From Nitrososphaerota archaeon (lineage in GTDB: Archaea > Thermoproteota > Nitrososphaeria > Conexivisphaerales > Conexivisphaeraceae), in the NCBI GenBank assembly GCA_015522695.1, contig WALT01000013.1, positions 1 through 32,170 on the forward strand: a stretch of 32,170 nucleotides of DNA. The letters are read 5' to 3'. The notes beneath the pieces were generated by a model. The model was given only the letters and a program-made list of their open reading frames with translations, made no database searches and had not been told where the DNA came from. A program made the position numbers and the translations under genes. Shown here piece by piece: positions 1 to 7,053 of this stretch (positions within the stretch are counted from its first letter, which is position 1; every line of letters begins with the position of its first letter).

Positions 1-434
1 ATCCAGCCCCATCTGCGGGATATCCAACAGGACCGCCTGCCCGAACCTCTCACCTTTCGACCTGGAGCCTCATCCGCTCCCGATACCGATGCCGATGCCG
101 ATCAGGGCCTTCAGACATCCGGACGACCCGCTCGAGGAGGAATGAGAGATGAAGAAATAATGGTGATGATAAATCTACCGACACCGATGAACGACGGCGA
201 TCCATCCCATCGTCTAAACGAGCTTTCTAGCCATAATCACGTAAAATGACGTGGGGCGGCAAAAACAAACGGTCAACGATGCGTATCGAGTGAAAAAGAA
301 GGTATTATCTATATTTTGGAACATCTCAAAATGGCAAAAAGAGGGAAATCTCGATCGGCACTATCGTGAAGTTACTGGCAAACATGGATAAGATGGCCAC
401 AAAATTGCAACCGATAGGAGGTTCAGAGATCAGG
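1..434. other. Gene-free left edge, no convincing feature
   Basis: I see no recognisable gene here. Plus frame 1 is open from the window edge to a stop at 247-249, so the tail of a gene starting outside the window cannot be excluded. However, its arginine codons are mostly CGN, while the real genes here favour AGG/AGA, and the peptide (…APDTDADADQ…) resembles no family I know. Positions 90-110 hold a short CCGATG/CCGATA hexamer run. From about 150 onward the stretch is AT-richer, as spacer would be. Confidence 0.4.
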
Positions 435-510
435 TGCGGCGGGCGGGATTCGAACCCGCGATCCCCAGCGTGGCAGGCTGGTGTCCTCATCCAAGCTAGA
501 CGACCGCCGC
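435..510 (-). tRNA. tRNA-Gly (anticodon GCC)
   Basis: Folds as a complete cloverleaf on the minus strand. The acceptor GCGGCGG pairs with CCGCCGC, the T-arm is GCGGG-TTCGAAT-CCCGC, and the anticodon stem CCAGC/GCTGG encloses the loop CTGCCAC (anticodon GCC, U33 present). The discriminator is A and no CCA is encoded. There is no intron. A TATA-like ATATAAAG lies about 30 nt upstream (538-549). Confidence 0.97.
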
Positions 511-537
511 TTCTTTGAGGCCGAATTAACCCTCGTA

Positions 538-549
538 GGTATATAAAGA
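538..549 (-). promoter_or_regulatory. TATA box of tRNA-Gly
   Basis: On the minus strand CTTTATATACC lies about 30 nt before the 5' end of tRNA-Gly, the archaeal box A spacing. It also lies just past the 3' end of the HMG-CoA reductase gene, so the tRNA has its own promoter. Confidence 0.6.
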
Positions 550-557
550 GATTTTTG

Positions 558-1829
558 TCATGTTCCCCGCTCCCTCAACCCTCTCACCACCCGTACGGCA
601 TCATCGTAGGTTATCTTGGTCAGTTTTGTCAGTTCACTTATAACTTCATCTAAAATGTCAGGAGTTGCACCGGCCATTATTGCGAGATTCCTAGCATGAA
701 GCTTCATGTGACCTTTCTGTATACCTTCCTTGATCATTGCCCTGAGCGCCGCGAAATTCTGTGCCAGCCCCACTGCAGCCATCACCGCAGCGAGCTCCTG
801 GGCGGTCTTGACGTCAAGTATCTTCAGGGCTATCTTGGCCACAGGATGGGATGATGTAGCACCACCTACTGTGCCCACGGCCAACGGCAATTCTATACTA
901 CCGACGAGATCGCCGTCCTCATTCCTCTCCCATCTAGCCAATGATCGACATCTACCGCTGAGTGAAGCATATGTATGTGCACCAGCTTCGATCGCCCTCG
1001 TATCGTTGCCCGTAGCCAAGGCCATGGCGACGATACCGTTCATTATCCCCTTGTTATTGGTGGCACAACGATATGGATCGGCATCAGCGAACGCATGGGC
1101 ATCGAGGATCCCCTCGACGACGTGCTCGCCGCCCACCGCATCCCTATCGAACGTCGCCCATGCCCGAGCCATCCTGTGGATTGCGAGATTGGATAGTATC
1201 CTAAGCCTAACCTTGCCGCCAGCCATCTCCTCGACTAGAGGTGCTATCTCCTCGACCATCGCATTGACCGTGTTGGCCCCCATCGCATCCTTGCAATCCA
1301 CCAGCAGGTGGAAGATCAGCATGCGACCACGTTCCGTATCCACAACACGTCCGGTAAGATCCACGGCGCCCCCACCGAGGTTGACGAGCGTAGGATTCGT
1401 CCCATTGGCTATCTCCAGCAAACTCCCTTTGACCTCCCTCACGCGTTGGAGGGCTGCATGTGGATCAGGAACCTCGACGAGTTGTATCTGGCCGATCATA
1501 ATCGATCTGTCCGCAGATGCCTTGAAACCTCCCTTTACCCTTGCCATCTTAGCAGCTAAGCTTGCAGCGGCGACGACCGAGGGCTCTTCTATGGCCATCG
1601 GGATGAAGTAGTCCTTGCCGTTTATCAGGAAATGGGTAGCGACCCCAAGTGGTAATTGCATCATCCCTATCACATTCTCTATCATGTAATCGGCTTTATC
1701 GAGGGTAAGACCTGAACCGGCCTTCAACGTCCCGATATCCTCTACGCTTAATCCAACGGAGTCGGCCACCCTACGCACCCTTTCCTCCATCGTAAGCTTG
1801 TAGAATTCGGATACGTCCGACGTTGTCAT
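558..1829 (-). CDS. hmgA: 3-hydroxy-3-methylglutaryl-CoA reductase, class II type
   Basis: Reduces HMG-CoA to mevalonate, the committed step of archaeal isoprenoid lipid synthesis. The 423-residue protein has the class II signature set in order: ENVIG (51-55), EEPSVVAAAS with the catalytic Glu (81-90), the DAMGAN nucleotide-binding motif (181-186), NNKGIMNG with the catalytic Lys260, the catalytic Asp near 276 (GND), GTVGGATSSHP, and GHMKLHA with His374. The length fits class II (~430), and there is no membrane anchor. Most archaea use class I enzymes. Class II enzymes are the bacterial type, also known from Archaeoglobus and Thermoplasmatales, so a transfer origin is likely. As class II enzymes vary in NADH or NADPH use, the cofactor is not assigned. 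The gene lies alone between tRNA-Gly and tRNA-Val. Confidence 0.95.
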   Translation of the reverse strand: MTTSDVSEFYKLTMEERVRRVADSVGLSVEDIGTLKAGSGLTLDKADYMIENVIGMMQLPLGVATHFLINGKDYFIPMAIEEPSVVAAASLAAKMARVKGGFKASADRSIMIGQIQLVEVPDPHAALQRVREVKGSLLEIANGTNPTLVNLGGGAVDLTGRVVDTERGRMLIFHLLVDCKDAMGANTVNAMVEEIAPLVEEMAGGKVRLRILSNLAIHRMARAWATFDRDAVGGEHVVEGILDAHAFADADPYRCATNNKGIMNGIVAMALATGNDTRAIEAGAHTYASLSGRCRSLARWERNEDGDLVGSIELPLAVGTVGGATSSHPVAKIALKILDVKTAQELAAVMAAVGLAQNFAALRAMIKEGIQKGHMKLHARNLAIMAGATPDILDEVISELTKLTKITYDDAVRVVRGLRERGT

Positions 1830-1885
1830 CCTGGACCAACTGAGGACGAGTTAAAGATAAGAATAACGCCTTGAGGGGTGAGTTA

Positions 1886-1897
1886 AAGATTTAAGTC
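1886..1897 (+). promoter_or_regulatory. TATA box of tRNA-Val
   Basis: AGATTTAAGT lies about 30 nt upstream of the first base of tRNA-Val, the usual archaeal box A position. Confidence 0.5.
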
Positions 1898-1921
1898 GAA
1901 GACGATGAGGCGATCGTCTGG

Positions 1922-1996
1922 GGGCCGGTCGTCTAGCGCGGTTAGGACGCCGCTCTGACACGGCGGAGGTCCCAGGTTCGAGTCCTGGCCGGCCCA
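1922..1996 (+). tRNA. tRNA-Val (anticodon GAC)
   Basis: Complete cloverleaf. The acceptor GGGCCGG pairs with CCGGCCC, the T-arm is CCAGG-TTCGAGT-CCTGG, and the anticodon stem CCGCT/GGCGG (one T·G closing pair) encloses the loop CTGACAC with anticodon GAC. The discriminator is A, no CCA is encoded, and there is no intron. Confidence 0.97.
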
Positions 1997-2008
1997 TCAT
2001 GACGGTTA

Positions 2009-2019
2009 ATTTTTAAGAA
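2009..2019 (+). promoter_or_regulatory. TATA box of the core-MetE operon
   Basis: ATTTTTAAGAA is centred about 27 nt before the ATG at 2042. This predicts a transcript starting at or next to that ATG (leaderless) and favours it over the in-frame TTG at 2024. Confidence 0.55.
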
Positions 2020-2041
2020 ATACTTGGCCCATGTCCCGGGC

Positions 2042-2968
2042 ATGCCGAAATCCTATGTGTTCGGGATTTCCCCCAGATCAGCCAGGCTCATAGCTGCGAC
2101 GCGGAGGAATGATCCAAGAACGCCGGATATCATGAGGGCGGAAACGAGGAGATTGATCGCCATGCAGGTCAAATATGGGGTTACACTCGTGTCAGATCCT
2201 CTGCTCGGGTGGGATGATATGTTGAGATGGTATGCGATGGAATGGAAGGGCATCAAAGTCGATGGCATAAACAGGTTTTTCGAGCACAACACATTTTATC
2301 GGATCCCGACAGTTGTATCGAAGATAGAACCCAGCGGCGACGTCATCAGGGGACATATGGATATAGGCGCTCTATCCGACAGCGGACATGAATACGTGGT
2401 CGAGGTTCCTGAACCGGTTACATTCGCCTTGATGTCACGGGACAAGTATTACGGCGGTATAAGGGAGCTCTCGGAAGCTATAGCCATGGCCCTAAACGAA
2501 GAGCTATGCTCTGGGGATATATCCCCGAGGCTTCTGATCGTTAAGGCGCCAGCCCTCGTTCATGTCGATGGAGATAGATATCTCGATCTAGTTGCCGAGA
2601 TGTCGCGGGTTCTTCTACGCTCGTGTGACTATGAGGCGTTCCTCCACATCTACTTCAAGAGCCCGCTCAGGGCCTTCAAGCGACTGAGGACCGCCGGGAG
2701 CTCCTATTCCGGATACGGTCTAGATCTGACACACGACGACCTTGCCGACGTTCTCGACGCGCTAAAGGGCTACGATGGATGTTTAACGATGGGATTGATC
2801 GACTCCCACACGACGAGGATCGAGCGCGTAAGGGACCTTAGGGGGATTGTAGATGGACTCGATGTGAACTGTCTCTATATCTCGAACAGCTCGGATCTGG
2901 AGTTCCTACCATATGGGTTCGCTCTAAAGAAATTAAAGGTTCTAGGGTCGCTTTCCAGGGGATCTTGA
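2042..2968 (+). CDS. Core-MetE paralogue lacking the zinc site (MetE partner protein)
   Basis: A (βα)8 protein of the cobalamin-independent methionine synthase superfamily, 308 residues, the size of single-domain archaeal core-MetE proteins. It aligns over its length with the next gene, for example SRDKYYGGIRELSEAIAMALNEEL with the neighbour's ADWSYN…DFALAIAKEVI region, and both share the D-x-H-T-x-R-I segment (254-260). Three of the four zinc positions are changed: His202 is kept, but the Cys two residues on is Tyr204, the Glu is Asp228, and the last Cys is Ser/Asp at 284-285. It therefore probably does not activate homocysteine itself. Paired core-MetE genes with one non-catalytic member occur in other archaea. 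A role as substrate-binding or methyl-donor-binding partner is inference. The start is set by the upstream TATA box; a TTG at 2024 would add six residues. It overlaps the next gene's ATG by one base. Confidence 0.8.
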   Translation: MPKSYVFGISPRSARLIAATRRNDPRTPDIMRAETRRLIAMQVKYGVTLVSDPLLGWDDMLRWYAMEWKGIKVDGINRFFEHNTFYRIPTVVSKIEPSGDVIRGHMDIGALSDSGHEYVVEVPEPVTFALMSRDKYYGGIRELSEAIAMALNEELCSGDISPRLLIVKAPALVHVDGDRYLDLVAEMSRVLLRSCDYEAFLHIYFKSPLRAFKRLRTAGSSYSGYGLDLTHDDLADVLDALKGYDGCLTMGLIDSHTTRIERVRDLRGIVDGLDVNCLYISNSSDLEFLPYGFALKKLKVLGSLSRGS

Positions 2969-3984
2969 TGGACGAAGACAGGATTTTGCCGATCAAGGAA
3001 ATAGGTAGTCTCAAAAAGCCGGACTGGCTGTTACGATACCTGAGGGCTAGGGAAGTTTCCGAGGAGGAGAAGGAGCTGGCGAGGGATGAGGCCGCCCTCG
3101 TCAATATAAAGATCCTGGAATCCATAGGCCTCGACTACGTCTACGATGGCGAGATCAGAAGGGTGGAGATGTACGAGCATCCCGTGAAATATATAGAGGG
3201 TTTTACGTTCGCGGGCGTGGTGAGGTCCTTCGATAACAAGTACTATAAGAAGGCTAGATGTGTGGGACCGCTCAGGCTGAAGGAGAACTATCACCTCGAT
3301 GAATTCCTCTTCGTCAAGGAACACGCGACCAAGACGCCCAAGATACCGGTGACGGGGGCCTACACCCTCGCAGACTGGTCCTACAACGAGTACTATCCGG
3401 ATAAGGAGGACTTCGCGCTTGCCATCGCCAAGGAGGTCATCAGGCCCTTGCTCAAGGGGCTCGTGGAGGCAGGGGCAGGGGTGATACAGATAGACGAGCC
3501 AGCTGCCACCACACATCCAGATGAGATGGAGATGTTCACGCGCGTTTTCAACGAATCGGTGTATGGGATCGATGCCGATATCCATGTGCATATCTGTTAT
3601 AGTGGAAACAACTATAGATCCCTCTATCCGCACGTGCTGGAGATCGAAGCATCACACTACGCGTTGGAGTTCGCCAACAGGGATAGTTGGGAGCTGGGGG
3701 TCAGCAAGGACGTCAGGGTGGGCTATGAGTTCCTAGAACGGATGAGGGAACATGATGATCCCAGGACGATAGGGCTGGGCGTGGTGGACGTACACACCGA
3801 TCGTATAGAGCCCCCGGAGCTTATCAGGGACAGGATATTGTACGCAGTCGACGTCCTCAAAGACCCGAGTAAGGTGATGGTCAACCCCGATTGCGGCCTC
3901 AGGACACGGAGGAGGTCGATCGCGTTCCGGAAATTGGAGAACATGGCGAGGGGCGCTGAGCTGGCCCGCGAAGCATTATCGTAG
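2968..3984 (+). CDS. Core methionine synthase (MetE C-terminal-type, zinc enzyme)
   Basis: Transfers a methyl group to homocysteine to make methionine. This is the catalytic half only: 338 residues without the N-terminal domain of bacterial MetE, as is usual in archaea. Visible motifs are IDEPA (175-179), H-I-C with zinc ligands His208 and Cys210, Glu234 (ALEFANRD), DVHTDRIE, and NPDCGLR with Cys309. All four zinc ligands are present. Such folate-independent core enzymes usually take the methyl from a corrinoid protein or an unknown donor rather than methyl-tetrahydrofolate, and the donor cannot be read from sequence. Its ATG (2968) overlaps the stop of the preceding paralogue (TGATG), so the two are translationally coupled and probably act as one complex. 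Confidence 0.88.
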   Translation: MDEDRILPIKEIGSLKKPDWLLRYLRAREVSEEEKELARDEAALVNIKILESIGLDYVYDGEIRRVEMYEHPVKYIEGFTFAGVVRSFDNKYYKKARCVGPLRLKENYHLDEFLFVKEHATKTPKIPVTGAYTLADWSYNEYYPDKEDFALAIAKEVIRPLLKGLVEAGAGVIQIDEPAATTHPDEMEMFTRVFNESVYGIDADIHVHICYSGNNYRSLYPHVLEIEASHYALEFANRDSWELGVSKDVRVGYEFLERMREHDDPRTIGLGVVDVHTDRIEPPELIRDRILYAVDVLKDPSKVMVNPDCGLRTRRRSIAFRKLENMARGAELAREALS

Positions 3985-3986
3985 CT

Positions 3987-5141
3987 CTATGAGAGCAGCC
4001 GTCTGGCGAACTTGACGGTCAGAACTGGATGTTGAAGCAACTTCAGCGCGATGGACCTCACGTTGATCCCATTAGCTAGATTGACGACATCGTTGGGGCT
4101 CAATATTTCGGCGAGCGCGTTCAGATCCTCGTCGTTCAGATCCTCGAAGACCCTCATGGCCCTGAGGCTATCGCTTATCCGTTTACCCCAGGGATCACGG
4201 TACATCGAGTCGAATTCCCTCAGCCTTCTTTCACCGTTATCCCCATCCTCAGCCGCCCCAGCAGCGACCTCACCGGCTGTGAGGCCGGCCGCTATCGAGG
4301 AGTGTATACCGGCACCTGTAAAGGGTATCACGGTGCCCGCAGCGTCCCCGACCAAGATGGCGCCGTCGACTATATTCCGCCTTATCATCCCACCGATGGG
4401 GACGGGAGCCCCTCTGTAATCGATCACCTGTGCACCCTTCAATTCCTCACCCAAGATCCCGACGAACCTATCCAGATATCTCTTAGCTGGGACCCCCCTG
4501 GTCCCTATTCCCACCTCCGCCATCCTCTCAGATTTCGGGAATATCCATGCGTAACCCCTCGGTGCGATCTCCCTACCTAGATAGAAGCGCACTGCATCAT
4601 GATCTTCGAGATCCACGTTGGCCATCAAATATTGGACGGTCGGTATCGGCTCGGACCTCTCCTTGATCCCTAGAGACTTCGCCACCGTGGAGTTATAACC
4701 GTCAGCACCGATGACGACGGATCCGACGTAGTATTCCCTCGACGTCTTCACCTCCATCAGCCCATCGGGCTTTCTGGCCACATCCTCCACCTCCTCCCTG
4801 ACCTTTATCTTCGCTCCAGCCTCAGCTGCCTTCTCCGCCAACGCCTGTAAGAACATGGTCTTGTTGATGTTGTAGCCCCTCTCCTTGATCTCGACGTACT
4901 TGAAATTCGGAGCATAGACCCTGGCGTAAGCTTCCCGTACCACGATATAAGGCCTGGGCTTCACACCCGCCGTCTCGAAGGTTGCCTTGCTAGTGGCCTC
5001 ACCGCAGGGCTTCCAAGCCATTATGGCGGGATATCTCTCCAACAGGAGCACATCTGCACCATGCTCCGCAGCAGATCGAGCGGCCGCGAGACCGGCTGGT
5101 CCACCTCCGACCACTATGACGTCGTAGCGGTAGGTAGTCAT
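3987..5141 (-). CDS. Geranylgeranyl reductase family flavoprotein (archaeal lipid saturation)
   Basis: An FAD-dependent reductase of 384 residues that should saturate the geranylgeranyl chains of archaeal membrane lipids. The N-terminal Rossmann motif VVGGGPAGLAAA (11-22) binds FAD. It is followed by KPCGEAT, the conserved Cys-Gly motif of this family, then YAWIFPK, the second FAD motif ILVGDAAGTVIPFTGAGI, and an α-helical C-terminus. Length and motif order match digeranylgeranylglycerophospholipid reductases. Exact substrate specificity within the family cannot be read from sequence. It converges on the core-MetE operon with a 2-nt gap and is divergent from the Hsp20 gene. Confidence 0.92.
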   Translation of the reverse strand: MTTYRYDVIVVGGGPAGLAAARSAAEHGADVLLLERYPAIMAWKPCGEATSKATFETAGVKPRPYIVVREAYARVYAPNFKYVEIKERGYNINKTMFLQALAEKAAEAGAKIKVREEVEDVARKPDGLMEVKTSREYYVGSVVIGADGYNSTVAKSLGIKERSEPIPTVQYLMANVDLEDHDAVRFYLGREIAPRGYAWIFPKSERMAEVGIGTRGVPAKRYLDRFVGILGEELKGAQVIDYRGAPVPIGGMIRRNIVDGAILVGDAAGTVIPFTGAGIHSSIAAGLTAGEVAAGAAEDGDNGERRLREFDSMYRDPWGKRISDSLRAMRVFEDLNDEDLNALAEILSPNDVVNLANGINVRSIALKLLQHPVLTVKFARRLLS

Positions 5142-5391
5142 TGTTGCCGATCTGGATATCGGGAAACGGTACTTATCCTTGTCGGCCCATAGACGCGATA
5201 TCCGTGGACCCTCGAATATTCAGCGATCTCCATTTCACTTTCACTCGATCCAACGAGCGACTTAGCTTTCGCAGGATATCCATCCACCAACTGATCTCGC
5301 CGTTCTTCATCGACGGTAGATATACGTTACCTGAATACCATGGAACACGCGCAACACTTATCCCCATGCTGCATTTTACCCTATTGTGGCC

Positions 5392-5898
5392 ATGTCGTTC
5401 TGGGATATCTGGGATGTCATAGAACGGTTACGAAAGAGGATGATGGAGGAGATCGAGGAAGCTGAGGAGATGTTCCATGAGCCTGAGAAGGAAAAGTTCG
5501 GACGACACGCCGTATTCGGGTTCTCATTGGGGATTGGTCCTGATGGAAAACCTGTGATCAGGGAGTTCGGAAACGTGAAGCCGGTAGGCAAAAAGATAGT
5601 GACATCGGAGGTTAGAGAACCGTTCGTCGACGTTATATATGATGATGCGAATAATGAAGTGAAGATAATAGCTGAAATGCCGGGTGTAACTAAAGATAAT
5701 ATAGATGTGGAAGCATCGGCTGATAGCGTCCATATAAAAGCGGAAGACGATAAACGCAAATATGAAACGGCCGTACCATTGAACACCAAGATAGATCCCA
5801 AGAGCGCCAAGGCGAGTTATAAGAACGGCGTGTTGGAAATAAGGTTCAAGACGAAGGAACCCCTGAAGAAAGGGGGAGTCAGGATCAACGTGGAGTAG
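5392..5898 (+). CDS. Small heat-shock protein, Hsp20/α-crystallin family
   Basis: An ATP-independent holdase chaperone of 168 residues. The variable N-terminal arm (SFWDIWDVIERLRKRMMEEIEE) is followed by an α-crystallin domain starting near EPFVDVIYDDANNEVKIIAEMPGV and running through VPLNTKIDPKSAKASYKNGVLEIRFK. The C-terminus RINVE carries the I-x-I/V motif that docks on neighbouring subunits. The ATG at 5392 is preferred, as it directly starts the typical MSFWD-like N-terminus; an in-frame GTG two codons earlier is possible. It is a single gene divergent from the lipid reductase, with a 250-bp spacer holding its promoter. Confidence 0.93.
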   Translation: MSFWDIWDVIERLRKRMMEEIEEAEEMFHEPEKEKFGRHAVFGFSLGIGPDGKPVIREFGNVKPVGKKIVTSEVREPFVDVIYDDANNEVKIIAEMPGVTKDNIDVEASADSVHIKAEDDKRKYETAVPLNTKIDPKSAKASYKNGVLEIRFKTKEPLKKGGVRINVE

Positions 5899-5930
5899 AG
5901 TGGAGTAAAGGATTTCGATTATCGGAAAAC

Positions 5931-5942
5931 AACTTTTTAAAA
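5931..5942 (+). promoter_or_regulatory. TATA box of tRNA-Tyr
   Basis: ACTTTTTAAAAT lies about 33 nt upstream of the tRNA-Tyr 5' end, the archaeal box A position. Confidence 0.6.
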
Positions 5943-5970
5943 TCGGGATGTAGAGAGGGAGTGCCGAAGT

Positions 5971-6094
5971 CCCGCGGTAGCTCAGCCTGGTAGAGCGTCC
6001 GGCTGTAGATACCGGCCATGATGGGCTGGCGTCATGACAGCCTGCCAGGCTAACAGAGACCGGAGGGTCGCCGGTTCGAATCCGGCCCGCGGGA
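5971..6094 (+). tRNA. tRNA-Tyr (anticodon GTA) with a 50-nt intron
   Basis: The acceptor CCCGCGG pairs with CCGCGGG (C1-G72, the archaeal tRNA-Tyr identity pair), and the T-arm is GCCGG-TTCGAAT-CCGGC. The anticodon stem TCCGG (5998-6002) pairs with CCGGA (6060-6064). The loop CTGTAG is interrupted after position 37 by an intron at 6009-6058. The splice site is a bulge-helix-bulge: CTGT (6003-6006) pairs with ACAG in the intron (6053-6056), with 3-nt bulges AG|A on both sides. The mature length is 74 nt. The discriminator is A, followed by an encoded CCA (6095-6097). Confidence 0.96.
6009..6058 (+). other. tRNA-Tyr intron (canonical 37/38 position)
   Basis: A 50-nt intron bounded by a good bulge-helix-bulge motif with a perfect 4-bp central helix, CTGT/ACAG. 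It should be removed by the archaeal splicing endonuclease. It contains GGCTGGC…GCCAGGC-like self-complementary segments. I saw no convincing C/D box pair inside it. Confidence 0.9.
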
Positions 6095-6192
6095 CCATTC
6101 TTTCTTGTTCAACTCTGTTCTATTTTACATCAATATCTTTAAAATTTCTAGCCGATGAGTACATTTAAAGTGGAGATTCCAGGTCCCGATTA

Positions 6193-6639
6193 CCCCACTA
6201 ATTCGTAGAGAACTCATTATGATATGATAGTTGAGCTCCCTTCTCCTTACAAACTTGTCCCCTACCCTCAAATGGGGGACCCTGAAGATGGTCAGGGAGG
6301 GGGTTAAGTATAAGCGGTGAGCTATATGTGGCTTCAGTTTTTCATGCTGGTTGTAAGCGGTAAGAAGGATGTATCGAAGCTAAATCACGTGTACAACCAA
6401 CACTTATTATTTATACTTACACCACCTTCATCCGCACAGCCCCCTGAAGGTCAACCATGAGTAATCTGTGATTAGTTATCGTCCCCTCCAGGCTGGGGCG
6501 GGAATTGTGTTTGAAAGCTGGAGCCTGGTCCTTGAGGGGAGATGTGCGACCATGGGACGATCAACTCCCCCATTCAATTTGAGGTCCTAAATTGAAAGAA
6601 AGCCGGTTAAACTTACTATCATAAGTTTAACTAGTGGGG
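6193..6639. repeat. Hairpin-rich gene-free element flanked by imperfect inverted repeats
   Basis: No reading frame of useful size exists here on either strand. The ends carry CCCCACTAATT (6193-6203) and, inverted, AACTAGTGGGG (6629-6639), a 10/11 match. Between them is a series of perfect arms: GTCCCC/GGGGAC (6257/6275), CCCTGA/TCAGGG (6280/6292), TAAGTATAA/TTATACTTA (6305/6411) enclosing TGGTTGTA/TACAACCA (6348/6392), ACCTTCA/TGAAGGT (6424/6445), ATCGTCCC/GGGACGAT (6478/6554) enclosing CCAGGCT/AGCCTGG (6488/6522), TTCAATTT/AAATTGAA (6573/6589), and GTTAAACTTA/TAAGTTTAAC (6606/6622). It is either a decayed non-autonomous mobile element or a structured RNA. I found no SRP, RNase P or box C/D hallmarks. 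Confidence 0.5.
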
Positions 6640-6693
6640 GATGAGTAAGTAGGTTTGATGTGCTATTAGTTAATGGATCGTCAAATCCATCGA

Positions 6694-6987
6694 CTACTTG
6701 ATCGAGTAGCTGATCAGGATGGCGATCGCGAGGAGGACCCATCCCAGGATCAGTATCGCCTTTATTATCCTCTTGCCGGCGGAAACGAGCTCCAGGATCG
6801 CGTAGATGGCCGTCAGACTGACGAGCAGGGTTATCGCGTCGCTATACGATGCCGCATATGCTGGGTGGCCCTTGAATATCGTCTCGTCCAACAACATCAC
6901 GATAAAGTTTCTTATGAAGTAGTATATGGCGTATATGAAGTTGATGAGCTGTTCCATGGTGATAGGGGGGAGGGGTATCGTGCTCAT
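6694..6987 (-). CDS. Small membrane protein of unknown function (3 predicted TM segments)
   Basis: I do not recognise the family. The 97-residue protein starts MSTIPLPPITMEQ. It then has a hydrophobic helix (LINFIYAIYYFIRNFIVML), a short soluble loop (DETIFKGHPAYAASY) and two more hydrophobic helices (DAITLLVSLTAIYAILELV and AILILGWVLLAIAILISY). The start is placed at 6987 because a strong TATA box lies 27 nt upstream. Three in-frame ATGs further upstream would put the start inside or before that TATA box. It sits alone between the hairpin-rich element and the TnpB remnant, so it may be accessory or mobile-element cargo. Confidence 0.6.
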   Translation of the reverse strand: MSTIPLPPITMEQLINFIYAIYYFIRNFIVMLLDETIFKGHPAYAASYSDAITLLVSLTAIYAILELVSAGKRIIKAILILGWVLLAIAILISYSIK

Positions 6988-7009
6988 ACGATCCATCATC
7001 ACGTACGGA

Positions 7010-7020
7010 ATATATAATTT
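7010..7020 (-). promoter_or_regulatory. TATA box of the small membrane protein gene
   Basis: On the minus strand AAATTATATA is centred 27 nt upstream of the ATG at 6987. This fits a leaderless transcript and decides between several in-frame ATGs. Confidence 0.55.
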
Positions 7021-7053
7021 TGCCTGCATGGCATCCTGTCCGAAATCACACAA

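Noticed and set aside
85-130. A minus-strand glycine-rich hydrophobic peptide (ALIGIGIGIGSG) resembling the tail of a membrane rotor subunit
   Set aside because: It comes from a CCGATG/CCGATA hexamer run, has no start codon and no helical hairpin upstream.
730-1611. A 293-residue open frame on the plus strand
   Set aside because: It is antisense to HMG-CoA reductase, whose motifs are complete; its sequence is low-complexity Ser/Ala/Pro-rich and resembles no family.
3031-3633. A 200-residue minus-strand frame
   Set aside because: It lies antisense within the core-MetE gene, which has all catalytic residues in its own frame.
5141-5422. A 93-residue plus-strand frame between the lipid reductase and hsp20
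   Set aside because: No family resemblance; it spans the divergent promoter region and runs into hsp20 in another frame.
6193-6639. SRP 7S RNA, RNase P RNA or box C/D RNA
   Set aside because: I found no SRP domain IV loop motif, no GAGGAAAGUC-like RNase P segment and no paired C and D boxes, so I left the block as an unassigned hairpin-rich element.
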